From NCBI RefSeq assembly GCF_900143005.1, contig NZ_FRCS01000007.1, positions 62,001 to 126,000 of the forward strand: a stretch of DNA of 64,000 bases, given 5' to 3'. Source of the stretch: Cryptosporangium aurantiacum. Its GTDB lineage: Bacteria; Actinomycetota; Actinomycetes; Mycobacteriales; Cryptosporangiaceae. Of the stretch, positions 24,609 to 33,871 are shown piece by piece; position 1 is the first letter of the stretch; each line of letters begins with the position of its first letter. Both the position numbers and the translations under genes were made by a program. The notes under the pieces were generated by a model that saw only the letters and a list, made by a program, of their open reading frames with translations, was not told the DNA's origin and made no database searches.

Positions 24609-25100
24609 TCAGTTAGACGTCCACAACGCGAAGTTGAGCGCGGCGGCGTACCCGACCCAGGCGAGGTACGGGACCAGGAGCAGGCCCGCCGGTCGGCTGC
24701 GCCGGGCGAACAGCACCGCGGTCGCCAGGATCACCAGCCACAGCACGGTGATCTCGGCGAACGCCGCTCCCGGCTGCTCACCGGCGAAGAACAGCCAGGT
24801 CCACGCCGCGTTAAGCACCAGCTGGCCGGCGTAGAGCGCGAACGCGGCCGGCGCCGCCCGGAAGCCGCCCCGCCGCCAGGCGAGCCAACCGGCGATCCCG
24901 ATCAGCGTGTAGAGCACCGTCCATACCGGTCCGAACAGGCCGCTCGGCGGCGCCCACGCCGGCCGGTCCAGCCCGTTGTAGTACGTGCCGGCATCGACGC
25001 TGGCCAGGCCGCCGACCGCCGCGGTGGCGAACGCGGCCGCGAGGAACCCGATTAGGGCGACCCCGTCGTGGCGGGTCATCGACAGTCCGTGTGATGCCAT
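24609..25100 (-). CDS. tspO: TspO/MBR-family (tryptophan-rich) membrane protein
   Basis: 163 residues with five membrane helices and typical TspO residues: the WAPPSGLFGPVW tryptophan/proline loop after helix 1, NAAWTWLFF in helix 3 and the NFALW end of helix 5. TspO binds porphyrins and sterol-like ligands and is linked to stress and tetrapyrrole handling. GGAGGGGACC gives a strong ribosome binding site for ATG 25100. It shares an upstream region with the divergent alditol oxidase gene (start 25179). Confidence 0.9.
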   Translation of the reverse strand: MASHGLSMTRHDGVALIGFLAAAFATAAVGGLASVDAGTYYNGLDRPAWAPPSGLFGPVWTVLYTLIGIAGWLAWRRGGFRAAPAAFALYAGQLVLNAAWTWLFFAGEQPGAAFAEITVLWLVILATAVLFARRSRPAGLLLVPYLAWVGYAAALNFALWTSN

Positions 25101-25178
25101 TTCGGTCCCCTCCTACCGGTGGTGACCCCGTGATGCCCGCCGGGGTGGCGTTAATGCGAGGCATGGAAGGCTGATGCC

Positions 25179-26435
25179 ATGGCCACCGCACAACCCCTCA
25201 CCAACTGGGCAGGCAACGTCGCGTTCTCCACCGCGACACTGCACCGGCCGACCAGCGTCGACGAGGTGCAGGAGGTGGTCGCCGCGGGCGAGCGCCTCCG
25301 CGTCCTGGGCACCGGGCACTCGTTCAGCACGGTCGCCGACACCCCCGGCGCGCTGCTCACGGTGGCCGACCTGCCGCGCCGGATCGAGATCGACGCCGAC
25401 CGGCGCTCGGTCACGGTGAGCGCCGGGACCCGGTTCGGGGAGCTGACGCAGGTGCTCGACCCGGCGGGCTGGGCGCTGCACAACCTCGGCTCGCTGCCGC
25501 ACATCAGCGTCGGCGGCGCGGTGGCGACCGGGACGCACGGCTCCGGCATCACCAACGGCGCGCTCGCCGCGGCGGTCAACGCGCTCGAGATCGTGGTGCC
25601 GAGCGGCGATCTGAAGCGCCTGGAACGCGGCGACGCGGACTTCGAGGGGTCGGTGGTCACGCTCGGCTCGATCGGCGTGGTGACCGCGCTCGGCCTCGAC
25701 ATCCAGCCGCGCTACGAGATCGAGCAGCGGGTCTACGACCGGATGTTCCTGTCCGCGCTGCGGGTGAACCTGCACGAGGTCCTGACGTCCGCGTACAGCG
25801 TCAGCGTGTTTCTGACCTGGCGGCGACCGTTCGCCGAGCAGGTGTGGGTCAAGCACCGCACGGACGGTGGTGCGTGGCCGCACGGACGGGACTGGCTGGG
25901 CGCGACGCTGGCGCCGAGCCAACGCAACCCGGTGCCCGGCCAGGACCCCGGCTTCGCCACCCAGCAGGGCGGCGTCCCCGGGCCGTGGAACGCGCGGCTG
26001 CCGCACTTCCGGCTGGAGTTCACGCCGAGCGCGGGGGACGAGTTGCAGACCGAGTACCTGCTGCCGATCGAGAACGCGGTGCCCGCGCTGGACGTGCTGA
26101 CCGGCCTCGCCGACCGGCTCGGGCCGGTGCTGCACGTCAGCGAGATCCGGACGGTCGCGGCCGACGAGCTCTGGCTGTCCGAGGCGTACCGGCAGGACAG
26201 CGTCGCGCTGCACTTCACCTGGCTGCCGGACCCGGCGGCGGTCGACCCGGTCCTCCGCGCGCTGGAGGCCGGGCTGGCGCCGCTCGGCGCGCGCCCGCAC
26301 TGGGGAAAGGTGTTCGCGATGGAACCGGCGGCGGTCGCGGCGCGCTACCCGCGTTTCGCCGACGCCCAGCAGCTGATCCGCGGGTACGACCCGGACGGCA
26401 AGTTCCGCAACGCGTTCACCGAACGCTACCTGTGA
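25179..26435 (+). CDS. FAD-linked alditol/xylitol oxidase (AldO-like)
   Basis: 418 residues, the length of Streptomyces AldO. The FAD-binding PCMH domain has RVLGTGHSFST, where His47 matches the residue that carries FAD covalently in AldO, and ISVGGAVATGTHGSG; the C-terminal domain has the substrate loop HFRLEFTPSAG and ends LIRGYDPDGKFRNAFTERYL. Family enzymes oxidise terminal hydroxyls of polyols such as xylitol or sorbitol with O2, giving H2O2. A related family is L-gulono-lactone oxidase, but length and signatures favour AldO. The last 20 nt overlap the 3' end of the convergent antiporter gene. Confidence 0.9.
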   Translation: MATAQPLTNWAGNVAFSTATLHRPTSVDEVQEVVAAGERLRVLGTGHSFSTVADTPGALLTVADLPRRIEIDADRRSVTVSAGTRFGELTQVLDPAGWALHNLGSLPHISVGGAVATGTHGSGITNGALAAAVNALEIVVPSGDLKRLERGDADFEGSVVTLGSIGVVTALGLDIQPRYEIEQRVYDRMFLSALRVNLHEVLTSAYSVSVFLTWRRPFAEQVWVKHRTDGGAWPHGRDWLGATLAPSQRNPVPGQDPGFATQQGGVPGPWNARLPHFRLEFTPSAGDELQTEYLLPIENAVPALDVLTGLADRLGPVLHVSEIRTVAADELWLSEAYRQDSVALHFTWLPDPAAVDPVLRALEAGLAPLGARPHWGKVFAMEPAAVAARYPRFADAQQLIRGYDPDGKFRNAFTERYL

Positions 26436-28059
26436 CGGGCTCGGCCGCGGCCTGGCGACGGTCGATTCGTTCGAGGACGATCTGCGCCGCCTCGTCGTCC
26501 AAATCGCGCTGTACGACGGCCAGCGCCAGCGCGTCCCGCTGCCGGTCGAAGTAAGCGTCGGTCCCCTCGTCGTTGCCGGACCCTGCGGCCAGGGCCGCCA
26601 CCGCCGTCGCGCGCGCGAGCGCGTCGGCGGCCTCGCGGTCCTCCTCGGTGGTGTCGATCCGCAGCCACCGGGCGAGCAGCGGCAGCGTCGGGCCCTGGAT
26701 CAGCAGCGTGCCGATCACGACGACGTACGCCAGGAACTGCAGCAGCGTGCGGTGCGGGAACGGCTCACCCGCCTCGGTGACCAGCGGGATGCCACCGGCG
26801 GCGCCGAGCGTGACGATGCCGCGCATCCCGGTCCAGGACACCAGCGCCTGCTCGCCCCAGCTGAGCACCGCCGGGAGGCGCCGGCTGCGCATCGGACCGC
26901 GGGGACGTGCCGAGGGTCCCTGGCCGCGCAGACGGCCCGGACGACCCCGACGCCGCTGCCGGCGCTGGAGGCGCTCCAGCGCGCGTTGCCTGCGGCGCAC
27001 CATCAGCTCCCGCCAGCGCGGATCCTCCAGCCGGCGGTAAAACGCCTGCATCGCGAGCAGCCGGCGGCCGAACACCACCGACACCCAGAGGTACCGCACC
27101 GCGATCACGACCAGCAGCAGGACGACGCCCGCGAGAACGGCCCGTCCGAACGGCTCCCCGGACTCCCGCAGCTCCTCGATGACGAACCGCAGCTGCAGCC
27201 CGGTGTAGGCGAACACGAACGCCTCCAGCAGCGACCCGAGCACCGGCCAGACCTCGCGCTCGGTCATCCGGGTGCGGTAGTCCAGCCGCTGCCGCCGGCG
27301 GTTGCCGAACGCCGAGTCGACGCTGACCGAGAACCCGGCCATCACGACCGCGAGGACGCCGGACGCGTGCACCTCCTCGGCTGCCAGGTAGGCACCGAAC
27401 GGCAGGATCAGGCCGACCGCGGTGGCCAGCGTCGGGTCGAGGTAGTGGCGCAGCAGCGTGGCCAGGTTGCCGAGCAGCGTCCCGATCAGGATCCCGGCGG
27501 CCGCGGAGTAGAGGAACAGCAGGACCGGCTGGTCGATGAACGACGCCTCACCGGACGTCCACCCGACCGTGATCGTGAACAGCGTCAGCGCGGCGGCGTC
27601 GTTCACCAGGCTCTCACCGGTGAGGATCGCGCTGACCCGGCGGGGGAGGCCGATCTCGTCCCCGTGGCTGGTGATCGTCACGGTGTCCGGCGGCGCGACG
27701 ATCGAGGCCAGCACGAACGCGACGCTCACACCGACGGCGGGCAGCAGCCACGCGGTCGTGTACCCGACGGCCAGCGCGGTGAGCAGCACCAGCCAGACTC
27801 CGAGCCCGATGATCGATCGCAGGTTCCGGACGAAGCTGAAGAACGAGAACTCCAGCGCGGCCGCGTACAGCAGCGGCGGCACGACCAGGCCGAGGATCAG
27901 CTCCGGGTGCAGCTCCAGGCGCGGTAGGCCGGGCAGGAACGACACGGCTGCTGCGGCGACCAGGATGAGCAGGCCCGGCTGGGCGTTGATCCGGCGTCCG
28001 AACTCCGAGATCGCGATCGCGCCCAAGGCGAGGAGTACCAGCAGGATCCCGGCGTTCAC
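26416..28059 (-). CDS. Na+/H+ antiporter, CPA1 family
   Basis: 547 residues with about twelve hydrophobic helices (1-400) and a charged cytoplasmic tail. CPA1 features are the ion-binding LASIVAPPDTVTITS and GESLVNDAAALTLF motifs, which carry the conserved Asp/Asn-Asp. It exchanges external protons for cytosolic Na+ or K+. The insert of Arg-rich sequence around 345-390 (RRRQRALERLQRRQRRRGRP) is unusual. GTG 28059 is chosen because GGAGG is nine bases upstream; GTG 28068 would be flush with it. It converges with the oxidase gene and overlaps its 3' end by 20 nt. Confidence 0.88.
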   Translation of the reverse strand: MNAGILLVLLALGAIAISEFGRRINAQPGLLILVAAAAVSFLPGLPRLELHPELILGLVVPPLLYAAALEFSFFSFVRNLRSIIGLGVWLVLLTALAVGYTTAWLLPAVGVSVAFVLASIVAPPDTVTITSHGDEIGLPRRVSAILTGESLVNDAAALTLFTITVGWTSGEASFIDQPVLLFLYSAAAGILIGTLLGNLATLLRHYLDPTLATAVGLILPFGAYLAAEEVHASGVLAVVMAGFSVSVDSAFGNRRRQRLDYRTRMTEREVWPVLGSLLEAFVFAYTGLQLRFVIEELRESGEPFGRAVLAGVVLLLVVIAVRYLWVSVVFGRRLLAMQAFYRRLEDPRWRELMVRRRQRALERLQRRQRRRGRPGRLRGQGPSARPRGPMRSRRLPAVLSWGEQALVSWTGMRGIVTLGAAGGIPLVTEAGEPFPHRTLLQFLAYVVVIGTLLIQGPTLPLLARWLRIDTTEEDREAADALARATAVAALAAGSGNDEGTDAYFDRQRDALALAVVQRDLDDEAAQIVLERIDRRQAAAEPVTGSVR

Positions 28060-28136
28060 CCGACGCACCCTCCGTTCTCAGCCGTCCGCTCGTTACAGTG
28101 GCGGATCGGAATCCCCGGAAGACGGAGCGACACGGC

Positions 28137-28472
28137 GTGGCGGAGAACAAGGCGGCGACGAACCCGCGGCGCGGGCGGCTGATGCTGGTCGTGCTGCTCG
28201 CCGTCGGGATGTTCGCCGCGGTCGGGTCGCTGGCCGCGGCCTACGTCAGCGGGGACGACCGGCAGCCCGCCGCCACGGCCACGGCGACGGCGAGCGCGTC
28301 ACCGACCGCCTCCCCGATGACGAGCGAGGAGGCCCGCGCCGAGTTCTACCGGCAGCATCCCCGAGCGACCGGCTGGTGGCAGTGGGTGCTGATCGGTGGG
28401 CTGGTGGCGCTACTCGCGGTGATTGGGTGGCTCCTGTTCACCCGGCCCCGCCCGGAGAACCGGAAGACGTAA
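28137..28472 (+). CDS. Small membrane protein of unknown function
   Basis: 111 residues with two hydrophobic helices (about 15-38 and 79-102) separated by a Thr/Ala/Ser/Pro-rich extracytoplasmic stretch (ATATATASASPTASP). The N-terminus is basic. GTG 28137 follows a GGAG 8 nt upstream; a GTG 39 nt earlier has no such site. It is divergent from the antiporter gene. No family recognised. Confidence 0.6.
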   Translation: MAENKAATNPRRGRLMLVVLLAVGMFAAVGSLAAAYVSGDDRQPAATATATASASPTASPMTSEEARAEFYRQHPRATGWWQWVLIGGLVALLAVIGWLLFTRPRPENRKT

Positions 28473-28635
28473 GTCGACCGACTGAGGCCGGTGCGCGCGG
28501 TCGGTGACAAACTTGCCACCGTGACCCGCCTCTTCCCCTCAGCGGTGTGCTCATGACTGAGTGCCCCGGGCGCCTCCGCCGCTCCGCTCCTCGCGCGCTA
28601 GGGCTCGCTTCGATGCTCACTTCGGAGACGCCCTC

Positions 28636-30531
28636 ATGACCCCACCCGCAAAGTCCGGCCCACCCAAGGATCGCCCGCCGGCGCCTGCCCCCCCGCCTCC
28701 GCCGGGCTGGCGACGGTTTCTCATCCCGATCGGCATCGCGCTCACGCTCATCCTGCTGTTCTTCCCGTTCGGCGGGATGGGCGTGAAGAGCGTCGACTAC
28801 GGGACGCTGACCGAGCAGATCAACGCCAAGCACGTCGAGAGCCTGGAGTTACGCGCCGACGGCACGATCACCGGCACGTACCGGAAGAGCTTCGAGGACG
28901 GCGCCGAGTTCGAGTCGCACTATCCGACCGGCCTCAACGGCCCGGACCAGGCGTTCCTCACCGCGGTGCGCGACCCGGAGATCGTCCCGCACTTCACCGC
29001 CACCGGCGCCCGCAGCTCGTTCCTGAGCATCCTGCTGTCGTTCGCGCCGCTGCTGCTGTTCATCGGCTACTTCTGGTGGATCGGACGCCAGGCCAAGCGC
29101 GGCGCCCAGCTCGGCGGCTTCGGCGGCATGCTCGGCGTCGGCAAGTCACCGGCGAAGGTCATCGACGCGGAGCGTCCGGAGACGACGTTTGCGGAGGTGG
29201 CCGGGTACGAGGGCGTCAAGCGGGACGTCACCGAGGTCGTCGACTTCCTGAAGAACTCCGAGAAGTACGCGGCGGCCGGTGCGGTCGGCCCGAAGGGCAT
29301 CCTGATGTCCGGGCCGCCCGGTACGGGTAAGACGCTGCTCGCCCGCGCGGTGGCGGGGGAGGCGGCGGTGCCGTTCTTCGCGGTCACCGGCTCGTCGTTC
29401 GTCGAACTGTTCGTGGGTGTCGGGGCGTCCCGGGTGCGGGACCTGTTCGCCGACGCGCGGAAGCGCGCGCCGTCGATCATCTTCATCGACGAGATCGACG
29501 CGATCGGCCAGCGCCGGAACACCGGCGGATTCGCCAGCAACGACGAGCGTGAGCAGACGCTCAACCAACTCCTGGCCGAGATGGACGGATTCGACCCGTC
29601 CACCGGCGTCGTGGTGATCGCCGCGACGAACCGGCCGGAAACGCTCGACCCGGCGCTGCTGCGTCCCGGGCGGTTCGACCGGCAGGTGACGGTGCCGCTG
29701 CCGAACCAGGCCGAGCGCGAGGCGATCCTCGGCGTCCACGCCCGGGGCAAGCACCTGGCGTCCGACGTCGACCTGAACGCGACCGCGCGGGCAACGCCCG
29801 GATTCTCCGGCGCGGACCTCGCGAACCTGCTCAACGAGGCGGCGATCGTCGCGGTGCGTGACGGGCGGGCCGAGGTCAGCGCGGCGGACCTGTCGCAGGC
29901 CAGGGACCGGGTGCTGCTCGGGCAGCGGCTCGGGTCGAACTTCCTGCTGCCGAACGAGAAGCAGAGCGTGGCGGTGCACGAGTCCGGGCACGCGCTGGTG
30001 GCCGCGTTCTCGCCGGCCGCCGACCCGGTCGACAAGGTGACGATCCTGCCCAGCGGGATGGCGCTCGGCGTCACCGAGCAGCTGCCCGAGGCCGAGCGTC
30101 ACCTGTACTCGGCCGAGCAGCTCACGACGACGCTCTCGGTGCAGCTCGGCGGGCGGGCGGCGGAGCTGGTGGTGTTCGGTCAGGGCTCCACCGGTGCCTC
30201 GAACGACCTGGCGAAGGCCACCGACCTGGCGACCCGGATGGTGCGGGAGTTCGGGCTGTCGCCGAAGCTCGGCCCGGTCGGGTACGGCAACGACCAGCCG
30301 CAGTACCTGGGCGTCGGCGGCCACGACCGGGAGTACAGCGAGGCGACCCAGCGGGTGGTGGACGAGGAGGTCGCGCGCCTGCTCCGGGAGGCGGAGGCGC
30401 GGGCCATCGACCTGCTCACCCAGCACCGCGCGGCGCTCGACGAGCTCTCCGCGCAGCTCCTGGAGCACGAGACGGTCGATGGACGCACCGTGCACGCGAT
30501 CGCCGACCGGGCGCTCGCCGCGACTGCCTGA
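28636..30531 (+). CDS. ftsH: ATP-dependent zinc metalloprotease FtsH
   Basis: 631 residues. N-terminal Pro-rich cytoplasmic leader (to residue 25), two membrane helices (27-46 and 129-149) with a short periplasmic domain, an AAA+ module with Walker A GPPGTGKT (226-233), Walker B IFIDEID (282-288) and a second-region-of-homology arginine segment [19 protein letters not shown], then an M41 protease with the zinc motif HESGH (448-452). It degrades misfolded membrane and some soluble proteins. ATG 28636 has GGAG upstream; longer in-frame reading is not supported. It is shorter at the C-terminus than many actinobacterial FtsHs, so it may be a second copy. Confidence 0.93.
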   Translation: MTPPAKSGPPKDRPPAPAPPPPPGWRRFLIPIGIALTLILLFFPFGGMGVKSVDYGTLTEQINAKHVESLELRADGTITGTYRKSFEDGAEFESHYPTGLNGPDQAFLTAVRDPEIVPHFTATGARSSFLSILLSFAPLLLFIGYFWWIGRQAKRGAQLGGFGGMLGVGKSPAKVIDAERPETTFAEVAGYEGVKRDVTEVVDFLKNSEKYAAAGAVGPKGILMSGPPGTGKTLLARAVAGEAAVPFFAVTGSSFVELFVGVGASRVRDLFADARKRAPSIIFIDEIDAIGQRRNTGGFASNDEREQTLNQLLAEMDGFDPSTGVVVIAATNRPETLDPALLRPGRFDRQVTVPLPNQAEREAILGVHARGKHLASDVDLNATARATPGFSGADLANLLNEAAIVAVRDGRAEVSAADLSQARDRVLLGQRLGSNFLLPNEKQSVAVHESGHALVAAFSPAADPVDKVTILPSGMALGVTEQLPEAERHLYSAEQLTTTLSVQLGGRAAELVVFGQGSTGASNDLAKATDLATRMVREFGLSPKLGPVGYGNDQPQYLGVGGHDREYSEATQRVVDEEVARLLREAEARAIDLLTQHRAALDELSAQLLEHETVDGRTVHAIADRALAATA

Positions 30532-30547
30532 CCGTCGCCCGTGAAAC

Positions 30548-30581
30548 GCGGATCGGTCCAGCCCTGGCTGGACCGATCCGC
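30548..30581. terminator. Strong bidirectional terminator hairpin
   Basis: GCGGATCGGTCCAGCC and its complement form a perfect 16-bp stem with only CT between them. It fills the 53-nt gap between the ftsH and SRPBCC genes, which converge, and is likely to stop both. Confidence 0.8.
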
Positions 30582-30584
30582 ATC

Positions 30585-31079
30585 TCATTCGGCGGCCTTC
30601 GGGGCGTAGTCGTCCCAGGGTGGGAGGGGCTCGCCGGCGACGGTGGCCACGAGGCGGTCGAGGTACCAGCGCCAGCCCGCTTCCACGTCGGTGGCGTCGA
30701 AGCCGGCGGCCAGGCGCTGGGTGAACTCCAGCGTGGTGCCGTCCGCGTGGGGCGCCAGCGTCACCGCGATGTGCCACGCACCACCGTCCTCGGACGGGAA
30801 GTCGACGACCAGCCGGGTCGGCGGTGAGCAGTCGAGGATCTGCACGGTGACCGGCTGCGCCTCCTCGCCGCCGGCGTCCATCTCGCCGGTGACCGTGAAC
30901 TCGACGGTTCCGCCGGTCCCGCCGGTGCCCTCGTAGTGGCCGATCCAGCGCGCCAGCCGGTCCGATTCGGTCACCGCCGCCCACACGTCCTCGATCGGAT
31001 CGGGGAACACACGACGGAGTACCAGCGTCTCGGTCCCGTCGTTGTTCGGATGTACCTCACCCAGCGGACCGGTTGTCAT
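30585..31079 (-). CDS. SRPBCC (AHSA1/START-like) ligand-binding protein
   Basis: 164 residues of the AHSA1-type SRPBCC fold: opening strand ETLVLRRVFPDPIEDVWAAVTE, then WIGHYEG and the C-terminal helix WRWYLDRLVATVAG. Proteins of this kind are commonly paired with an ArsR-type regulator, and here the ArsR gene precedes it with a 23-nt overlap in one operon. The bound ligand is unknown. Confidence 0.88.
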   Translation of the reverse strand: MTTGPLGEVHPNNDGTETLVLRRVFPDPIEDVWAAVTESDRLARWIGHYEGTGGTGGTVEFTVTGEMDAGGEEAQPVTVQILDCSPPTRLVVDFPSEDGGAWHIAVTLAPHADGTTLEFTQRLAAGFDATDVEAGWRWYLDRLVATVAGEPLPPWDDYAPKAAE

Positions 31080-31422
31080 CCGCCATCTCCTTCGCTCGGG
31101 TCTTTCGTCCTCGGCGCAACTCGGTGCTCAGCGCGTCCAGCCGCGACGCCGGGCCGGGCAGCGACCGCGGTACCGGCGTCACGTTCCGTAGCCAGGCGTC
31201 CACTTCGGCGAGTGGGGCAGCATGCAGGCGGTAGACCCGCTCCTGCCCGTGCACTTCGGAGCGGACCAGCCCAGCCTCCCGCAACACCCGCAGGTGGCGG
31301 CTGACCGCCGGGCGGCTGATCGGGAACCGCGCCGCCAGCGTGCCGACCGTGGCCTCGCCGCCGCCCAGCACGGCCAGGATCTCCCGGCGCACGGGGTCAC
31401 CCAACGCTTCCCAGACGGACAC
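31057..31422 (-). CDS. ArsR-family winged-helix repressor
   Basis: 121 residues, the size of ArsR/SmtB-type regulators: VWEALGDPVRREILAVL, then LAARFPISRPAVSRHLRVLREAGLVRS as helix-turn-helix. There are no metal-binding cysteines, so it belongs to the non-metal group linked to SRPBCC partners. GTG 31422 is the start nearest the family start (VWEALGDP); no clear Shine-Dalgarno is present, which fits a short or leaderless transcript from the AT-rich palindrome at 31444. It shares the promoter region with the topoisomerase gene. Confidence 0.85.
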   Translation of the reverse strand: MSVWEALGDPVRREILAVLGGGEATVGTLAARFPISRPAVSRHLRVLREAGLVRSEVHGQERVYRLHAAPLAEVDAWLRNVTPVPRSLPGPASRLDALSTELRRGRKTRAKEMADDNRSAG

Positions 31423-31443
31423 GCGGAGAAGCGTAACAGAACA

Positions 31444-31453
31444 CTTATATAAG
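31444..31453. promoter_or_regulatory. TTATATAA-containing palindrome, probable ArsR operator
   Basis: CTTATATAAG is a perfect 10-bp palindrome in an AT-rich patch between the divergent ArsR (start 31422) and topoisomerase (start 31496) genes. Its TATAAG halves also resemble -10 elements in both directions. An ArsR repressor site that overlaps both promoters is likely (inference). Confidence 0.55.
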
Positions 31454-31495
31454 GTTGGTAGATAGGACGGTGCGTTTCCGGGTATCCGGGCGCCC

Positions 31496-32515
31496 ATGGC
31501 ACGCGTTCGGCTGCGGCGCAGCGACCTCTCCCGGCCCGGCTACACGCGCCGGCGCTCCGGCAAGGGCTGGCGCTACTTCGACACCGACGGCACGCGGCTG
31601 ACCGACCCCGAGGAGATCGCGCGGATCAAGGCGCTGGTGATCCCGCCCGCCTGGCGCGATGTCTGGATCGCACCGCGCCCCAACGGGCACATCCAGGCGG
31701 TGGGAACCGACGACGCCGGTCGCCGGCAGTACCGCTACCACGACGTCTGGCGCGAGAAGCGGGACGCCGAGAAGCACGACCGGGTGCTGGAGGTCGCCCG
31801 CAGGCTGCCGAAGCTGCGCAAGACCGTCGCCCGGCACCTCGAGCACCGCGCGCTCGACCGGGAGCGGGTGCTGGCGGCGGGCGTCCGGCTGCTCGAACTC
31901 GGGCTGTTCCGAATCGGCGGCGAGGAGTACACGGAGGAGAACGGAAGCTTTGGGCTGGCGACGATCCGCAAGAAGCACGTCTCGCTGCACCGGGGCGCGG
32001 TGCTGTTCTGCTATCCGGCCAAGAGCGGCATCGAGCGGACGATCGAGGTGCACGACGACGCGGTCCGCAAGGTCGTGCTCGCGCTCCGGCGTCACCAGGA
32101 CGAGGAGGACGATCTGCTCGCCTACCGCAGCGGCGGGCGCTGGTACGACGTCAAGAGCGCGGACATCAACGACTACCTGCGCGATAACGCCGGGGTCACG
32201 ATCACCGCGAAGGACTTCCGGACCTGGCACGCGACCGTGCTGATGGCGGTGCAGTTAGCGCTGGCCGGCGAGCCACCGGACGCCGAGCGGGCGCGGCGCA
32301 AGGTCGTGCGGGCGGCACTGGAGGAGGTAGCCGAGTACCTCGGCAACACGCCCGCGGTCGCGAAGGCGTCCTACGTCGATCCGCGGGTCGTCACGGCCTA
32401 CGAGGACGGCCGGTCGATCCGGCCGACGCTCGACCGCCTCGCCACCCAGGACGCAAGTGCGCTGACCGCCCAACCGATGGTCGAATCCGCCGTGCTCCGG
32501 CTGCTCGCGCGCTGA
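31496..32515 (+). CDS. DNA topoisomerase IB (eukaryal/poxviral type)
   Basis: 339 residues, the compact bacterial/viral size. Catalytic features are the KGWRYFDTDGTRL and YHDVWREKRDAEKHD segments, the TIRKKHV region with catalytic Arg/Lys, KDFRTWHATVLM and the active-site tyrosine in AKASYVDPRV (Tyr293). It nicks one DNA strand by a 3'-phosphotyrosyl link to relax supercoils without ATP. GCGC-rich start region with ATG 31496, no strong ribosome-binding site. It shares a promoter region with the divergent ArsR gene. Confidence 0.93.
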   Translation: MARVRLRRSDLSRPGYTRRRSGKGWRYFDTDGTRLTDPEEIARIKALVIPPAWRDVWIAPRPNGHIQAVGTDDAGRRQYRYHDVWREKRDAEKHDRVLEVARRLPKLRKTVARHLEHRALDRERVLAAGVRLLELGLFRIGGEEYTEENGSFGLATIRKKHVSLHRGAVLFCYPAKSGIERTIEVHDDAVRKVVLALRRHQDEEDDLLAYRSGGRWYDVKSADINDYLRDNAGVTITAKDFRTWHATVLMAVQLALAGEPPDAERARRKVVRAALEEVAEYLGNTPAVAKASYVDPRVVTAYEDGRSIRPTLDRLATQDASALTAQPMVESAVLRLLAR

Positions 32516-32553
32516 CCGCGGGGCCGAAACCGCCGTGCTTCGGCTGCTGGCCG
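32461..32553 (+). repeat. Imperfect tandem duplication at the 3' end of the topoisomerase IB gene
   Basis: A 50-bp unit beginning GCTGACCGCC (32461-32510) is followed at once by a copy beginning GCTGACCGCG (32511-32553) that is 7 nt shorter. The most similar 30 nt (32479-32508 and 32522-32551) differ at four positions. The first copy encodes the end of the protein; the second lies just after the stop. Confidence 0.7.
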
Positions 32554-32570
32554 ATACATAGACTGCCGGG

Positions 32571-33224
32571 GTGAGCGACGTCGAACGGGTGCTGCCGCTG
32601 GTCGTCCGGGTCGAGCGGGCCGAGCCGCCCACCCGCACCGACGCGCTGGAGGCCGCCGCGCGCGCCGTGCTGGTGATGGTCACGACCGCGGAGCCGGACT
32701 GGCGGGACGCCGTCGACGCCTGGCAGGGCAACCGGATCCGCAAGGTGGTGCGCCGGGCGCGGGGCTCGGAGTGGCGCCGCGCCGCCGAGCTGCCCGGCGT
32801 CACCGTGCAGTCCGGTACGGCGGAGGTGCGCGTGTACCCGCCGATCCCGGTCGACGAGTGGCCGCGGGACCTGGCGCGGCTCCAGGTGAGCGGCACCGAG
32901 CTGGACGATCCGGCCGCGCCAGGCGTGCCGGACCCTGGCACGCCCCTCGTCCTGCTCTCGCCGGACGTCGAGATGACCGCGGGCAAGGCGATGGCGCAGG
33001 CCGGGCACGCCGCTCAGCTGGGGCTTTGGTCGCTGGACCCCGCGGTGGCGGCGCGCTGGGCCGCCGACGGTTTCCCGCTCGCGGTGCGGACGGCGTCCGG
33101 GGCACAGTGGGCCGCCGCGCGGCGATCGGGCGCCCCGGTCGTGCGCGACGCCGGGTTCACCGAGGTGACGCCCGGCAGCGCCACCGCTGCGTTCGTGTTC
33201 GCTCCGGCGCCGGTGGCGCGCTAG
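32571..33224 (+). CDS. Peptidyl-tRNA hydrolase Pth2-like protein
   Basis: 217 residues. The C-terminal part (about 120-215) matches the Pth2 fold, with MTAGKAMAQAGHAAQLG as the conserved Lys-containing motif, LAVRTASGAQW and VVRDAGFTEVTPGS. The N-terminal 110 residues are an extra domain not found in archaeal/eukaryal Pth2. Enzymatic activity on peptidyl-tRNA is inferred, not shown. The final 4 bases overlap the convergent deformylase gene. GTG 32571 is the only good start. Confidence 0.78.
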   Translation: MSDVERVLPLVVRVERAEPPTRTDALEAAARAVLVMVTTAEPDWRDAVDAWQGNRIRKVVRRARGSEWRRAAELPGVTVQSGTAEVRVYPPIPVDEWPRDLARLQVSGTELDDPAAPGVPDPGTPLVLLSPDVEMTAGKAMAQAGHAAQLGLWSLDPAVAARWAADGFPLAVRTASGAQWAAARRSGAPVVRDAGFTEVTPGSATAAFVFAPAPVAR

Positions 33225-33829
33225 GCCTCGCGGGGTTTGCCCTCCGACCACGGCGGCATGGTCCCGGCGGCGATCCGCTCGGCATTCGCGCTCAGCACCG
33301 CCTCGCGCTCGTCCGGCCCGAGCTTGTCGACGTAGAGCAGCCCGTCGAGGTGATCGGTCTCGTGCTGGAGGCACCGCGCCAGCAGCCCGGTGCCGTCCAC
33401 CCGGATCGGTCGTCCCTCCAGGTCCTGGCCGGTCACCGACGCCCGGGCGGGCCGGGCGAGCGGCGCGAACTCCAGCGGCAGCGACAGGCAGCCCTCGTCG
33501 TCCTTGTCCAGGTCGACGCCCGGTTCCGGCGGGACCACGACCGGGTTCACGATCGCCCCGACGTGGTAGAAACCGGTCTCGTCCGGGCAGTCGTAGACGA
33601 AGACGCGAGCGTCCACGCCGATCTGGTTGGCGGCGAGCCCGACGCCCTCGGCGGCGTCCATGCTCTCGAGCATGTCGGCGACGAGCTGCTTGAGCCGGTC
33701 GTCGAATTCCGTCACGTCCTGGCAGCGTCGGTGCAGGACCGGGCTGCCGTGCACGGTGATCCGGTGCGGTCGGCCCTCGGGCAGGCCGACCGCGGCCGCC
33801 CATTCGTCGATGTCGAGTTCTTTCGGCAC
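33221..33829 (-). CDS. def: Peptide deformylase
   Basis: 202 residues with the three peptide-deformylase motifs: GVGLAANQIG (62-71), EGCLSLP (112-118, metal Cys) and QHETDHLDG (155-163, the two metal His and catalytic Glu). It removes the formyl group from the N-terminus of new proteins. The GTG start at 33829 follows GAGG closely. A neighbouring formyltransferase gene is not present, so this is probably an additional copy. Confidence 0.93.
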   Translation of the reverse strand: MPKELDIDEWAAAVGLPEGRPHRITVHGSPVLHRRCQDVTEFDDRLKQLVADMLESMDAAEGVGLAANQIGVDARVFVYDCPDETGFYHVGAIVNPVVVPPEPGVDLDKDDEGCLSLPLEFAPLARPARASVTGQDLEGRPIRVDGTGLLARCLQHETDHLDGLLYVDKLGPDEREAVLSANAERIAAGTMPPWSEGKPREA

Positions 33830-33871
33830 CCTCGCATTATCCCGGCCGAGTCATGAGCAGCCGGATTCACC

